A stretch of 64,000 nucleotides of DNA, taken from assembly GCF_028994805.1 (NCBI RefSeq), contig NZ_JAJQQP010000010.1, positions 124,001 through 188,000 on the forward strand, given 5' to 3'. The notes below the pieces were generated by a model. It was not told the DNA's origin. It made no database searches and was given only the letters and a program-made list of their open reading frames with translations. Position 1 is the stretch's first letter, and every line of letters begins with the position of its first letter. Positions 16,175 to 25,800 of the stretch are shown here, in pieces. The position numbers were made by a program, and so were the translations under genes. This stretch comes from Promicromonospora iranensis. GTDB taxonomy: Bacteria > Actinomycetota > Actinomycetes > Actinomycetales > Cellulomonadaceae.

Positions 16175-17383
16175 TCACGCCCTCCCCAGCGACTCCGGCT
16201 CCCGCAGCATGTGCGACTCGATGAGCTCGTGGCGCCGGAAGTAGGTGGTCGCGACCGCCTGGATCGTCGCGGCGACGGGCAGCGCGAGGAACGCGCCGAG
16301 CACCCCGAAGACCGCGCCGAACGCCAGCACCACCAGCAGGCTGACCGCCGCGTTCATCTCCAGCGCCCGGGCCGAGACCTTGGGGGCCAGGTACAGGTTC
16401 TCGAACTGCTGGTACGCGATCACGAAGGCCAGCACGCCCAGCGCCTGGGGCCACCCCTGCGCGGTCAGGGCGACCATGGTGGGCAGCGCGCCGCCGAGGT
16501 AGGCGCCGATGGTCGGCACGAACTGGGAGACCACGCCGACGAAGACGGCCAGCGGCAGCGCGTACGGCGTCTGCAGGATGGCGAGGAACGCGAACGTGAC
16601 CCCCGTCGAGACGGCGGCCAGGACCACGCGGGAACCGATGTAGTCGGACACCTTGCCCTGCGTGACCTCCCACAGGTGCAGCATCTCCTGCTGGCGCGCC
16701 GGCGTCAGCCAGCCGCACACCGCGGCACGGAACCGCGGCCCGGCCGCGAGCAGGTAGTAGGAGACGAGCAGGATGGTGAGGGTCGCGAGGAGCCCGCCGA
16801 CCACCGTCGTGCCGACCAGCAGCGCCCCGGAGGCGACGTCGTCGCCGAACTCCTCGAGCGCCTGGCGCAGCAGGTTCCCGGAGTCGGGGACGATGATGTC
16901 GAACCGTTCGGCGACGAAGCCCTGCAGGCCCTCGTAGAGGCGAGGCACAGACTGAGCGAGCGCGACGAGCTGCTGGACGAACAGGTTGCCGAACAGGGCC
17001 ATGAGCACGATGACCACGACGAGCGACCCGAGCAGGGTGACGGCGGCGGCCAGGCCCCGCCGCCAGCCGCGGCGCACCAGCCAGACCGTGCCCGGCTCGA
17101 GGGCCAGCGCGATGAAGACCGCGATGAGCACGTTCACGAAGAGCCCTTCGAGGGCTCCCAGGGCGTTCCACGCGAAGACCGCGACGAAGACCGTCACGAC
17201 CGCCATGAACAGCGCCCGGGGCAGCCAGCGCGGCGGGCGCGGTGAGTCGGGAGCACCCGGCGGTGGATCCGGCGGGTCCGTCGGGGGCCGGCCGGACGGC
17301 GGCTGATCGGTCGGCGGCTGGTCGGAACCGGGTGGCACGTCAGGGCCGGGAGCACCCGTCTCGGACGGGCTGGGCGACGTCAT
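16175..17383 (-). CDS. AI-2E family (PerM-like) transporter
   Basis: From the ATG at 17383 the product has 402 residues. A Pro/Gly/Asp-rich cytoplasmic N-terminus of about 50 residues precedes eight or so membrane segments: two pairs, a long extracytoplasmic amphipathic region (VQQLVALAQSVPRLYEGLQGF), then the conserved C-terminal core FVGVVSQFVPTIGAYLGGALPTMVAL and YQQFENLYLAPKVSARALEMNAAVSLL. Family members export or import varied small molecules; AI-2 transport has been shown for only a few, and others act as ion antiporters. It is downstream of prfC on the same strand, with a 58-base gap. Confidence 0.88.
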   Translation of the reverse strand: MTSPSPSETGAPGPDVPPGSDQPPTDQPPSGRPPTDPPDPPPGAPDSPRPPRWLPRALFMAVVTVFVAVFAWNALGALEGLFVNVLIAVFIALALEPGTVWLVRRGWRRGLAAAVTLLGSLVVVIVLMALFGNLFVQQLVALAQSVPRLYEGLQGFVAERFDIIVPDSGNLLRQALEEFGDDVASGALLVGTTVVGGLLATLTILLVSYYLLAAGPRFRAAVCGWLTPARQQEMLHLWEVTQGKVSDYIGSRVVLAAVSTGVTFAFLAILQTPYALPLAVFVGVVSQFVPTIGAYLGGALPTMVALTAQGWPQALGVLAFVIAYQQFENLYLAPKVSARALEMNAAVSLLVVLAFGAVFGVLGAFLALPVAATIQAVATTYFRRHELIESHMLREPESLGRA

Positions 17384-17441
17384 GCCCAGACCGTATTCCC
17401 CGCTGCTCGACGAACGGGTGTTCCCGGGCCGGAGTGTCGGC

Positions 17442-19034
17442 TCAGACGCCGCTGGCGACCAGCGGGACCAGCGGGACGTCGGGGTGCGCACGCTCGAACG
17501 CACGCGCGTGCCAGACGTCGCGCAGCAGGACCAGCGGGGTCCCGTCACCCCGCCGCACCACCTCCACGCCCGGGTAGCCGGCGATGGTATCGATGTCGCT
17601 CGGCGCGGCCTCCCGGGCGAGGGACAGCCCGAGCGTCTCCATGCGGATGGGCGCGGAGAACTCGTGCTCCATCCGGAACGTCGCCACCTCGAACTGCAGC
17701 GGACCGACGGCGGCCAGGATCGGGTTGCCGTCGCCGCGCGCCTCGGAGATCAGGACCTGGACGACGCCCTCCTGCTCCAGCTGGGCGATGCCCTTGCGGA
17801 ACTGCTTGGAGCGGCCCGGGTCGGCCACGCGTGCGGCGGCAAAGTGCTCGGGCGCGAACACCGGCATCGGTGGGAACCGCACGCGGGGTCCCGAGGAGTC
17901 GAACACCGTGTCGCCGACGGCGAGCGTGCTGGCGTTGACGAGGCCGACGACGTCGCCGGGGTAGGCGTCCTCGACCGTCGACCGCTCGCGGCCGAAGACC
18001 GACAGGGCGTACTTGGTGGCGAACGGCCGGCCGGTGCGCTCGTGCGTCACGACCATGCCGCGCTCGAACCGGCCCGAGCACACGCGGATGAACGCGACGT
18101 GGTCACGGTGGTTCGGGTCCATGCCCGCCTGCATCTTGAACACGAACCCGCTGAACGGCTGGGTGACCTCGCGGGCTCCGCCGTCGACGTCGGGGCGGGC
18201 GCCCGGGGCGGGCGCGAGCTCGACGACGGCGTCCAGGAGCTGGCGGACGCCGATGTTGGCCAGCGCCGCACCGAAAAGCATCGGCGTCGTCGTGCCGGTG
18301 AGGAAGGAGTCGTGGTCGACCGGGTCGAGCAGCTGCACGCTCTCGACGGCCTCGGTGTGGTCGTCACCCAGGGCCTCGGCGGCGGCCTGCGGGGTGAGCA
18401 CGCTCTCCTCGGCGATCGAGGCGCCGCCCGGGGTGCGGCGGTAGGTGCGGACCTCGCCGCTGGCCCGGTCCAGCAGCCCGAGGAAGCGGCCCGCCTCGCC
18501 GATCGGCCAGGTGAGCGGCGTCGGGCGCAGGTTGATGCGCTCCTCGAGCTCGTCGCACAGCTCGAGCGCCTCGCGTCCGGGCCGGTCCCACTTGTTGACG
18601 AACGTGATGACCGGCACCCCGCGGCGGCGGCAGACCTCGAACAGCTTGAGCGTCTGCGGCTCCAGGCCCTTGGCCGAGTCGAGCAGCATGACGGCGGCGT
18701 CGACGGCGGTCAGGACGCGGTAGGTGTCCTCGGAGAAGTCGGCGTGGCCGGGCGTGTCCAGCAGGTTGATCACGACGTCGCCGTAGACGAACTGGAGCGC
18801 CGCCGACGTGATCGAGATGCCGCGCTTCTGCTCCATCTCGAGCCAGTCCGACACGACGCCGGCGCGGTTGCCCTTGCCGTGCACCGCCCCGGCCTCCTCG
18901 ATGGCGTGCGCGTGCAGCGCCAGGGCCTCGGTCAGCGTCGACTTACCGGCGTCGGGGTGCGAGATGACGGCGATGCTGCGCCGTCGTGCCGCCTCGACGG
19001 CAACGGGACGGGCGTCAGAGGTAAGGACGGTCAC
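17442..19034 (-). CDS. prfC: Peptide chain release factor 3
   Basis: RF3 is a translational GTPase that removes RF1/RF2 from the ribosome after termination. The GTG at 19034 is preceded by GGTGGG and gives 530 residues, the usual family length. G1 is SHPDAGKSTLTEAL, the switch region follows with RGISITSAAL, G3 is LDTPGHADFSEDT and G4 FVNKWDR. Domains II-III follow (FSGFVFKMQAGMDPNHRDHVAFIRVCSG, then VGPLQFEVATFRMEHEF and the C-terminal PLVASGV). It is divergent from the PadR operon. A truncated relic of the same gene lies at 12890-13038. Confidence 0.95.
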   Translation of the reverse strand: MTVLTSDARPVAVEAARRRSIAVISHPDAGKSTLTEALALHAHAIEEAGAVHGKGNRAGVVSDWLEMEQKRGISITSAALQFVYGDVVINLLDTPGHADFSEDTYRVLTAVDAAVMLLDSAKGLEPQTLKLFEVCRRRGVPVITFVNKWDRPGREALELCDELEERINLRPTPLTWPIGEAGRFLGLLDRASGEVRTYRRTPGGASIAEESVLTPQAAAEALGDDHTEAVESVQLLDPVDHDSFLTGTTTPMLFGAALANIGVRQLLDAVVELAPAPGARPDVDGGAREVTQPFSGFVFKMQAGMDPNHRDHVAFIRVCSGRFERGMVVTHERTGRPFATKYALSVFGRERSTVEDAYPGDVVGLVNASTLAVGDTVFDSSGPRVRFPPMPVFAPEHFAAARVADPGRSKQFRKGIAQLEQEGVVQVLISEARGDGNPILAAVGPLQFEVATFRMEHEFSAPIRMETLGLSLAREAAPSDIDTIAGYPGVEVVRRGDGTPLVLLRDVWHARAFERAHPDVPLVPLVASGV

Positions 19035-19122
19035 CGGGACCCACCGATCTGTTCGTGCTGCACAACCCACCTGTCTTCCGTCGACCAGCGCCCAACTCTA
19101 CCCGTCACACCACCACCCCCTC

Positions 19123-19183
19123 GTTGAGTGCTGGCTATTTGCGGCTCAGAAGGGCCGGACAGCGCAGATATCCAGCACTCAAC
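19123..19183. repeat. Palindromic repeat, TTGAGTGCTGG family (copy 1, imperfect)
   Basis: The outer arms GTTGAGTGCTGG (19123-19134) and CCAGCACTCAAC (19172-19183) are exact; the inner part TATTTGCG pairs imperfectly with CGCAGATA. It belongs to the same family as 34111-34173 and 41379-41439. This copy lies between the divergent prfC and padR genes, so it is not simply a terminator; its right arm ends just before the padR promoter. Confidence 0.8.
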
Positions 19184-19200
19184 TAGCTCTTCGTGGGGTG

Positions 19201-19219
19201 TATACATCGTGTGTATAGT
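19201..19219 (+). promoter_or_regulatory. PadR operator palindrome overlapping a leaderless promoter
   Basis: TATACATCGTGTGTATA (19201-19217) is a perfect 6-bp dyad with a 5-bp spacer. TATAGT (19214-19219) is a good -10 hexamer overlapping its right arm and ends seven bases before the padR ATG, so transcription should start at or next to the start codon. PadR proteins usually repress their own operon through such AT-rich dyads. Confidence 0.65.
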
Positions 19220-19226
19220 TCCGTGC

Positions 19227-19748
19227 ATGAGTATCGGACACGCACTGCTGGGGCTGCTCGAGGGCGGGCCGCGGCACGGGTACGACCTGAAGCGTTCCTA
19301 CGACGAACGTTTCGGCCAGGACCGCCCCCTGGCCTACGGCCAGGTCTACTCGACGCTCGCCCGGCTGCTGAAGAACGGCCTCGTCGAGGTCGAGTCGGAG
19401 CCTGGCGCGGGGCCCGAGCGCAAGAAGTACGCGATCACCGACGCCGGTGTGTCCGACGTCGGCGGCTGGCTCGCCCGGCCCGAGAAGCCGGAGCCCTACC
19501 TGCAGAGCACGCTCTACACGAAGGTGGTGCTCGCCCTGCTCACGGGGCACGACGCCAACGACGTGCTCGACACGCAGCGCTCCGCGCACCTGCGCCTCAT
19601 GCGGGACCTCACCCGCCGCAAGGCCGGCGGCGACCTGGCCGACCAGCTCATCTGCGACCACGCGCTGTTCCACCTCGAGGCGGACCTGCGCTGGCTCGAG
19701 CTCACCGCCGCACGCCTGCAGCAGCTCGCCGCGCAGGTCCGCGCGTAG
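19227..19748 (+). CDS. PadR-family transcriptional repressor
   Basis: The 173-residue product begins MSIGHALLGLLEGGPRHGYDLKRSYDERFG, the classic PadR winged-helix opening, followed by YGQVYSTLARLLKNGLVEVESEPGAGPERKKYAITDAG (wing and recognition elements). The C-terminal half is the helical dimerisation arm (PYLQSTLYTKVVLALL, RDLTRRKAGGDLADQLICDHALFHLEADLRWLE). An in-frame upstream extension would run back through the palindromic repeat and the promoter and is rejected. It heads an operon with an ABC exporter (ATPase 49 bases downstream) and probably represses it until a transported drug or peptide is bound. Confidence 0.92.
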   Translation: MSIGHALLGLLEGGPRHGYDLKRSYDERFGQDRPLAYGQVYSTLARLLKNGLVEVESEPGAGPERKKYAITDAGVSDVGGWLARPEKPEPYLQSTLYTKVVLALLTGHDANDVLDTQRSAHLRLMRDLTRRKAGGDLADQLICDHALFHLEADLRWLELTAARLQQLAAQVRA

Positions 19749-19797
19749 CCCTCACCGGCCCGTTCCCCGCCGAGACCACCACACACCTGGAGCCCTG

Positions 19798-20481
19798 ATG
19801 CCCACCGAACCACTGCTCACCGCCGAGGACCTGCACCTCAGCTTCGGCTCCACCCCGGCGCTGGACTCCGCGTCCGTCGAGGTGCACGCCGGCGAGATTC
19901 TCGCCCTCATGGGCCCGTCCGGGTCCGGCAAGTCCACCCTGCTCCACTGCCTGGCCGGGATCCTCACCCCGGACTCGGGCCGCGTGACCTACGCCGGGCG
20001 CGACCTGACCGCCCTGCACGACAACGAGCGCAGCGCCCTGCGGCGCAGCGAGTTCGGGTTCGTCTTCCAGTTCGGCCAGCTCGTCCCGGAGCTCACCTGC
20101 CTCGAGAACGTGGCGCTGCCCCTGCGGCTGGGCGGTGCCAGCCGCCGCGCGGCCCTGCGCAGCGCCGAGGCCTGGCTGGAGCGGCTCGAGGTGTCCGACG
20201 TCGCGGACAAGCGCCCCGGCCAGGCCTCCGGCGGACAGGGGCAGCGGGTCGCCGTCGCCCGCGCGCTCGTGACCCGGCCCAAGGTCGTCTTCGCCGACGA
20301 ACCGACCGGCGCCCTGGACAGCCTGAACGGCGAGCGGGTCATGGAGCTCTTCGTCGCAGCGGCCAGGGACACTGGAGCCGCCGTCGTGCTCGTGACGCAC
20401 GAGCCGCGCGTCGCGGCGTACTCCGACCACGAGGCGGTCGTGCGCGACGGCCGCGTGCGCGCGCGGGAGTACGTCCGATGA
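19798..20481 (+). CDS. ABC exporter ATP-binding subunit (MacB/LolD type)
   Basis: The 227-residue nucleotide-binding protein has Walker A GPSGSGKST (residues 39-47), Q-loop FQFGQLVPELT, signature ASGGQGQRVAVARAL, Walker B VVFADEPTGALDS and the switch His in LVTHEPRVA. The FADEPTGALDS form and the small size place it with LolD/MacB-type exporters that work with FtsX-like permeases. Its stop codon overlaps the permease start by four bases (ATGA), so the two are translationally coupled. An upstream in-frame stretch inside padR is not part of the gene. Confidence 0.93.
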   Translation: MPTEPLLTAEDLHLSFGSTPALDSASVEVHAGEILALMGPSGSGKSTLLHCLAGILTPDSGRVTYAGRDLTALHDNERSALRRSEFGFVFQFGQLVPELTCLENVALPLRLGGASRRAALRSAEAWLERLEVSDVADKRPGQASGGQGQRVAVARALVTRPKVVFADEPTGALDSLNGERVMELFVAAARDTGAAVVLVTHEPRVAAYSDHEAVVRDGRVRAREYVR

Positions 20482-22778
20482 GGCGCATCGCGGACCTCGC
20501 CCTCGGTGTCCGTCTCAGCGTCGGCGGCGGGCGGTCCGGCTGGACCCGGCTCGCACTGATCGCCGTCGGCGTGGGGCTCGGGGTGGCGATGCTGCTGATC
20601 GCAGCCAGCATCCCCACGGTGCTCGAGTCCCGCACCGCACGAGCCGACGCCCGCTCCGTGGCCTGGGACCAGCAGCTGACCCCGGGCGAGCCGACGGTCC
20701 TGACCCAGGAGGTGCGGTCGACGTTCCGCGACTCCCCCATCGTCGGTCTGCTCCTCCAGCCCGACGGCGACGACGCCCCGCTCCCCCCGGGCCTGACCGA
20801 ACAGCTCGCGCCCGGCGACCTCGTCGTCTCCCCCGCGCTCGCCGATCTGCTTGCCTCGGACGACGCCGACGCACTGCAGGGCCGGTGGGGGGAGCGCGTC
20901 GTCGGCACCATCGGGACCGAGGGCCTGACCGGCCCCAACGAGCTCCGGTTCTACCTGGGCACCGACGAGCTGACCGCCGAGTCCGCCTCCACCCGGCGCA
21001 TCCAGACGTTCGGCGGGGCCCAGGGGACCAGCGAGGGCCTCGGCCCCGTCCTGCTGCTGCTCGCCCTGGTGGGCATGGTCGTGCTGCTGCTCCCCGTCGC
21101 GATCTTCATCAGTACGGCCGTGCGCTTCGGCAGCGAGAACAGGGATCGTCGCCTCGCGGCGCTGCGGCTGGTCGGCGCCGACGTAGGTATGACCCGCCGG
21201 ATCGCCGCGGGCGAGACCCTGGCGGGTGCCGCGGGCGGGCTGGCCGTCGGCGCCCTGCTCTTCCTCCTGATCGGGCCCGTGGTGGCGTACGCCGTGCCCG
21301 CGGGCATGGGCTTCTACCCGGAGGACCTTCGGCCGGCGCCGGCACTGGTGGCGCTGACTGTCGTGCTGGTCCCGGCGACGACGGTGCTTGTGACTCTGTC
21401 GGCGCTGAAGCAGGTGCTGGTCGAGCCGCTGGGCGTCGTCCGGCGCGCCAGCGAGCGCCGGCGGCGGTTCTGGTGGCGGCTCGTCGTACCGGTGGTAGGC
21501 CTGGCCCTGCTGACCCCGCTGATCGGTGGGCTCGACACCTCACTGGTCAGCCAGGTCATGGTCGTGGCGGGCCTGGTCCTCGTGCTGGTGGGCGTGGCGT
21601 TGATCCTTCCGTGGCTGGTCGAGGCGACGGTGCACCGGCTGCGCGGCGGGGGCGTCGCGTGGGAGCTCGCGGTACGGCGCCTGCAGCTCGACAGCGGGAC
21701 GGCGGTGCGCGCCGTCTCCGGGATCGCCGTCTCGGTGGCCGGGCTGATCGCGGTGCAAGGGCTCGTCGGGGCGATCGGCACGGTCAGCCCGTGGGGGCAG
21801 GCCGACACCAGCACGTTCCAGGCAACGGTGCTGGACATCGATCCAGAAGGGGACTCCGCGGAGGTGTGGGAGCGCGAGCTGTCCCGGGCCGAGGGCGTGA
21901 CGGGGGTCGGGACGCTGACCTCGGTGTGGGCGCGGTCCGCGCCGGCTCAGGCGGGGCAGTCCGTGTCGGACGACGAGACGCTGATCGACATCGGAACGTG
22001 CGAGGTGCTGGCCCAGGAGGCCCAGATCGACTCGTGCGACGACGGCGACGTGTTCGTCGTCGAGCCGGACGGTACGACTGCCCCGGCGTCCGGCAGCACC
22101 TACGTGCTGGGCGCCGAGCAGGACACGCGGTGGACGCTCCCGGCATCGGCCGAGGCCGTGGCCCCGGCACCGGGCACGGTTGGATCGTTGAGTGGCATGC
22201 CCGCACGGATCATGGTCACTCCCGGGGCGCTGGGCGGCATCGACGTCACCCCGGGGGCGATCACCGTCTACGTCGCCCTCGATCCCGCCGTACCGGACGC
22301 ACCGGACCACATGCGCACCGCGGCGGCCCAGGTCGACCCGGCCGACTACGAGTCGCCGATCGCCCCGGAACGCACCACCTTGATCCTGGGCAACGTACGG
22401 GAGGCGCTCCTGGTCGGCACGGTGGCCCTCCTGGCGCTGATCGGCGTGAGCATGCTGGTCAACGTCATCGAGCAGCTCCGCGAGCGCCGTCAGCTGCTCG
22501 CGGTGCTCACGGCGTTCGGTACGCGGCGCCGGACGCTCGGTGGGTCGGTGCTGTTCCAGATAGCCATCCCGGTGGCGCTCGGGCTGGCCCTGGCGGTGGT
22601 CACCGGCTCGGTCCTGACGCTGGCGCTCCAGGCCGCGGTGGATGCCTCGCCCGCGTTCGACTGGCGGACCATCGGGATGACCTCCGGGGCCGCCGCGCTC
22701 GTGGTGCTCCTGACGACGGCCGGCAGCCTGCCGCTGCTGTGGCACCTGACCCGTCCGGGAAACCTCCGGAGCGAATGA
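20478..22778 (+). CDS. FtsX-like ABC exporter permease
   Basis: The 766-residue membrane protein has an N-terminal membrane segment (LALIAVGVGLGVAMLLIAASI), a first extracytoplasmic domain, a first FtsX core (ILL-type helices with RFGSENRDRRLAALRLVGADVGMTRR), a second half with a large extracytoplasmic domain (about residues 430-620), and a second FtsX core (VNVIEQLRERRQLLAVLTAFGTRRRTLGGSVLFQ). This duplicated layout is that of single-chain exporters for antimicrobial peptides, drugs or lipids. With the ATPase and PadR it makes a regulated exporter operon. The transported compound is unknown. Confidence 0.9.
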   Translation: MRRIADLALGVRLSVGGGRSGWTRLALIAVGVGLGVAMLLIAASIPTVLESRTARADARSVAWDQQLTPGEPTVLTQEVRSTFRDSPIVGLLLQPDGDDAPLPPGLTEQLAPGDLVVSPALADLLASDDADALQGRWGERVVGTIGTEGLTGPNELRFYLGTDELTAESASTRRIQTFGGAQGTSEGLGPVLLLLALVGMVVLLLPVAIFISTAVRFGSENRDRRLAALRLVGADVGMTRRIAAGETLAGAAGGLAVGALLFLLIGPVVAYAVPAGMGFYPEDLRPAPALVALTVVLVPATTVLVTLSALKQVLVEPLGVVRRASERRRRFWWRLVVPVVGLALLTPLIGGLDTSLVSQVMVVAGLVLVLVGVALILPWLVEATVHRLRGGGVAWELAVRRLQLDSGTAVRAVSGIAVSVAGLIAVQGLVGAIGTVSPWGQADTSTFQATVLDIDPEGDSAEVWERELSRAEGVTGVGTLTSVWARSAPAQAGQSVSDDETLIDIGTCEVLAQEAQIDSCDDGDVFVVEPDGTTAPASGSTYVLGAEQDTRWTLPASAEAVAPAPGTVGSLSGMPARIMVTPGALGGIDVTPGAITVYVALDPAVPDAPDHMRTAAAQVDPADYESPIAPERTTLILGNVREALLVGTVALLALIGVSMLVNVIEQLRERRQLLAVLTAFGTRRRTLGGSVLFQIAIPVALGLALAVVTGSVLTLALQAAVDASPAFDWRTIGMTSGAAALVVLLTTAGSLPLLWHLTRPGNLRSE

Positions 22779-22792
22779 CGCCGGTGGTTCGT

Positions 22793-22846
22793 CCGGTGGT
22801 CGAGCTTGTCGAGGCCGCACCCGGTCTCGACAAGCTCGACCACCGG
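22793..22846. repeat. Palindromic repeat/terminator, TGGTCGAGCTTGTCGAG family
   Basis: The 21-bp arms (22793-22813 and 22826-22846) are perfect; the left arm contains TGGTCGAGCTTGTCGAG. It lies between convergent genes and can act as a bidirectional terminator. The same 17-base core recurs once inside the DNA glycosylase gene at 38418-38434, which marks it as a dispersed repeat rather than a plain terminator. Confidence 0.75.
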
Positions 22847-22851
22847 CGGCG

Positions 22852-25800
22852 TCAGCCTCTGCCGGCCACCTTCGCCGTCGCCTCCGAGACCGCGACGCCC
22901 GGGAACGCGCCCGGCCGCTGCGCGGTCACCCGCACGGACATCCGGTGCCCGACGTCGGCGCTCGTCGGGCGCAGGGTCTGGCGGGTCGCACCGGCCACCG
23001 GCTCACCGTCGCGGAGCCACTGGTAGCTGAACGTGACGTCGTCCTTGTCCCAGGTGCCGGGCGTCCCGGCGAGCGTCGTGCCGACCGCCGCCCTGCCCCG
23101 CACCTTCGGCGCCCGCAGCGCCTCCGGCTGGACGCCGTCGTAGGGCAGCGGGTCGACGCTGGTGAGTGTCGGCACCACCTTCTGCATGAGGCCGTCGTCG
23201 CCGAAGGTCAGCCGGTCGATGGTGGTCTCGCGGTGCGTGCCGTCGCCGCCCGGCATCCCGAACCGGTGGTAGGCGATGTACCACTCGTCGGTCCCCGGCA
23301 CCTGCACGATCGAGCTGTGCCCGGTCCCGAGGATGCCCTGGCTCGGGTCCTTCTCCAGGATGACGCCGCGGTACGTCCACGGACCATGGACGCTGGTGGC
23401 GGTGGCGTAGCCGACCCGGTAGTTCGGCGACCCGGTGTCGTCGATCGAGTAGGTCAGGTGGTACAGCCCGTCGCGGTAGTTGAGGAAGAGGCCCTCGCGG
23501 AAGTCGTTCAGGCCGCTGATCCGCCGGAGCGTGTCCTGCTTGATCGAGAGCATGTCGTCGCTCAGCTCGGCGTAGACCGGCCCGTTCGACGGCCCGCCGT
23601 TGCCCCAGAAGAGGTAGAACTTCCCGGTCTCCGGGTCCTCGAACGCGGCGGGATCGATCGCCTGGCCCGACGTCACCGCCTCGTTGTTGAGGATCATCGC
23701 CTCCGGCTGTGCGGTGAAGGGGCCCTCAGGGCTGTCGGCCACGGCGACGCCCAGCGTCTTGCGGTTGTACGTCGGGTTGTGGCCCGAGAAGTAGAAGTAG
23801 TACTTCCCGTCCCGTTCGATGATGGTCGGCGCCCAGGCGTTCCCGCTCGCCCACGGCACGTTGCCGTTCGCACCGTCCAGCGTCAGGAACGGCTCCTCCG
23901 AGCGCTCCCAGCTCGCCAGGTCGGTCGACTTCCAGACGTAGAAGTCCTTGCCGCCCCAGCCCGCCACGCCGTCGGTCGTCGCGTAGAGGTAGTAGTGGTC
24001 GCCGAACTTCGCGATGTTCGGGTCGGCGTACAGGCCGGGCAGGACCGGGGACCGCATCTCGACGGCGCGCACCGTCCAGTCGCGGGTGGCGCCGTCCTGC
24101 GCGGTGACCGTGAACGTCATCTCCGTCGAGAGGTCGACCGGTCCGTCGACCTGCGGCGAGATCGTCGACGTGGACACGACCTCGAAGGCCGGCTCCAGCG
24201 CCGTCCGGTCGGTGCCGGGCGTGACCGGCAGCGTCACGGTCGAGGTGGCGTCGTCGATCACCGCAGGGACCTTGAGGCTGTCGAGCTCTACGCCGGTGAT
24301 GGCGGTCGGGTCCGCCCCGAGCTCGCGGACCTCGTCCGCCGACAACGCGCGGTTGTAGATGCGGAAGTCCCGCACCTTGCCCTGGAGGTACCGGTCCGAG
24401 GCGTAGGTGGAGCGGCCGATGTAGTTGGCCGTCGTCCGGCCCCTGCCGATGTCGCCGGGCTCGGTGGTGACGCCGGTCTTCTCGCCGACCTCGACGCCGT
24501 CGAGGTAGAGCGTGGCGGTCCCGCCCTGGAGCGTGTAGGTCAGCGTCTTCCACGCCCCGCGCGGCAGCGCCGAACCGGATGCGACGGTCTGCTCGGTGCT
24601 CCAGTTCCCGGTCGCGATCGAGGTCCGGTAGTTGTTGCCCGTGGTGAACAGGTAGCCGTTGCCGACGCCTGCGCCGTCGGTGTTGCCGAGGCCCCAGATG
24701 AAGTACGGCGTCGCCTGGGCGGGGTCGAGCCAGACCTTCGTCGAGACGGTGATCGCGTCGAGTCCCGCCATCATGTCGTTCGGCAGCCTCACGTGACCGT
24801 TGGTCCCGCCGAGGCTCAGGGCGCCGTCGGCGAAGGTCGCGTCGCCGCTGACCGCACCGTCGTACCCGTGACCGGTGCTGTCGGTGGCGACGGTGCCGCC
24901 GCTCTCGTCGAAGTCGTACTGCGCGACCAGGCCGTTCTCGTCGGCGACGACGGGGGTGGGCTCCTCGGGGACCACTATGCCGTCGCGCAGCGCCGCGAGC
25001 TCCGCGGCGGTGACCGGGATGACCGTGCCGTGCCGCGGGCTGGCGGGCAGGTCGTACGACGGCGGAACCTGCCAGTCCGGGTTCTCCAGGTCCTCGGTAC
25101 CGAGCGGGATGTAGCCGCGGCCGCCGTACTCGTCGACGAACAGGTAGTACGGCGAGCCGGACGTGTCGCCGGGGTTGGCCTCGAAGACCGTCGGGCCCTC
25201 GACGGCGGAGGTGCCGGCGTCACGGCCGATGCAGCCGGCCATGAACTCCCACGACGGGTCGCCCGGCAGGTCCACCGCGGTCAGCGTCGGGGACTTCTCC
25301 TGGATGATGTCGGAGCAGCCGGTGCCGCCGCCGCCCTCGTCCTTGGTGAAGCGGTAGTAGGTGTCGTTCTCCTTGATGACCGTCGAGTCGATCCGGGACT
25401 CACCGCGGTCCTGCCAGACCGTGGCCTCGCTGAACGTCACGAAGTCACGTGTGGTGGCGTAGAGCATCCGGTTGTACGCGCTGCCGGTGTGGTCCGGGTC
25501 GTCGTCCGCGTACAGCTTCGAGGCCCAGAACACCACGTACTGCTGGAGGGACTCGTCCCAGTACGCCTCGGGAGCCCAGGTGTTGCCGGCATTGTCCGGC
25601 GAGACCTTGACGTGCCGCTGCTCGGACCAGCTGACCAGGTCCGTGGACTCCCAGATCTCCAGGTACTTGCTGCCCTGGCGCTGCGCGGCGTCCCAGTTCC
25701 CGTTGCGGCCGATCGACAGGTCGGTGGCGATCAGGAAGAAGCGGTCGCCCTCGGGCGAGCGGATCAGGAACGGGTCGCGCAGGCCGAGCGTGCCCTTCGT

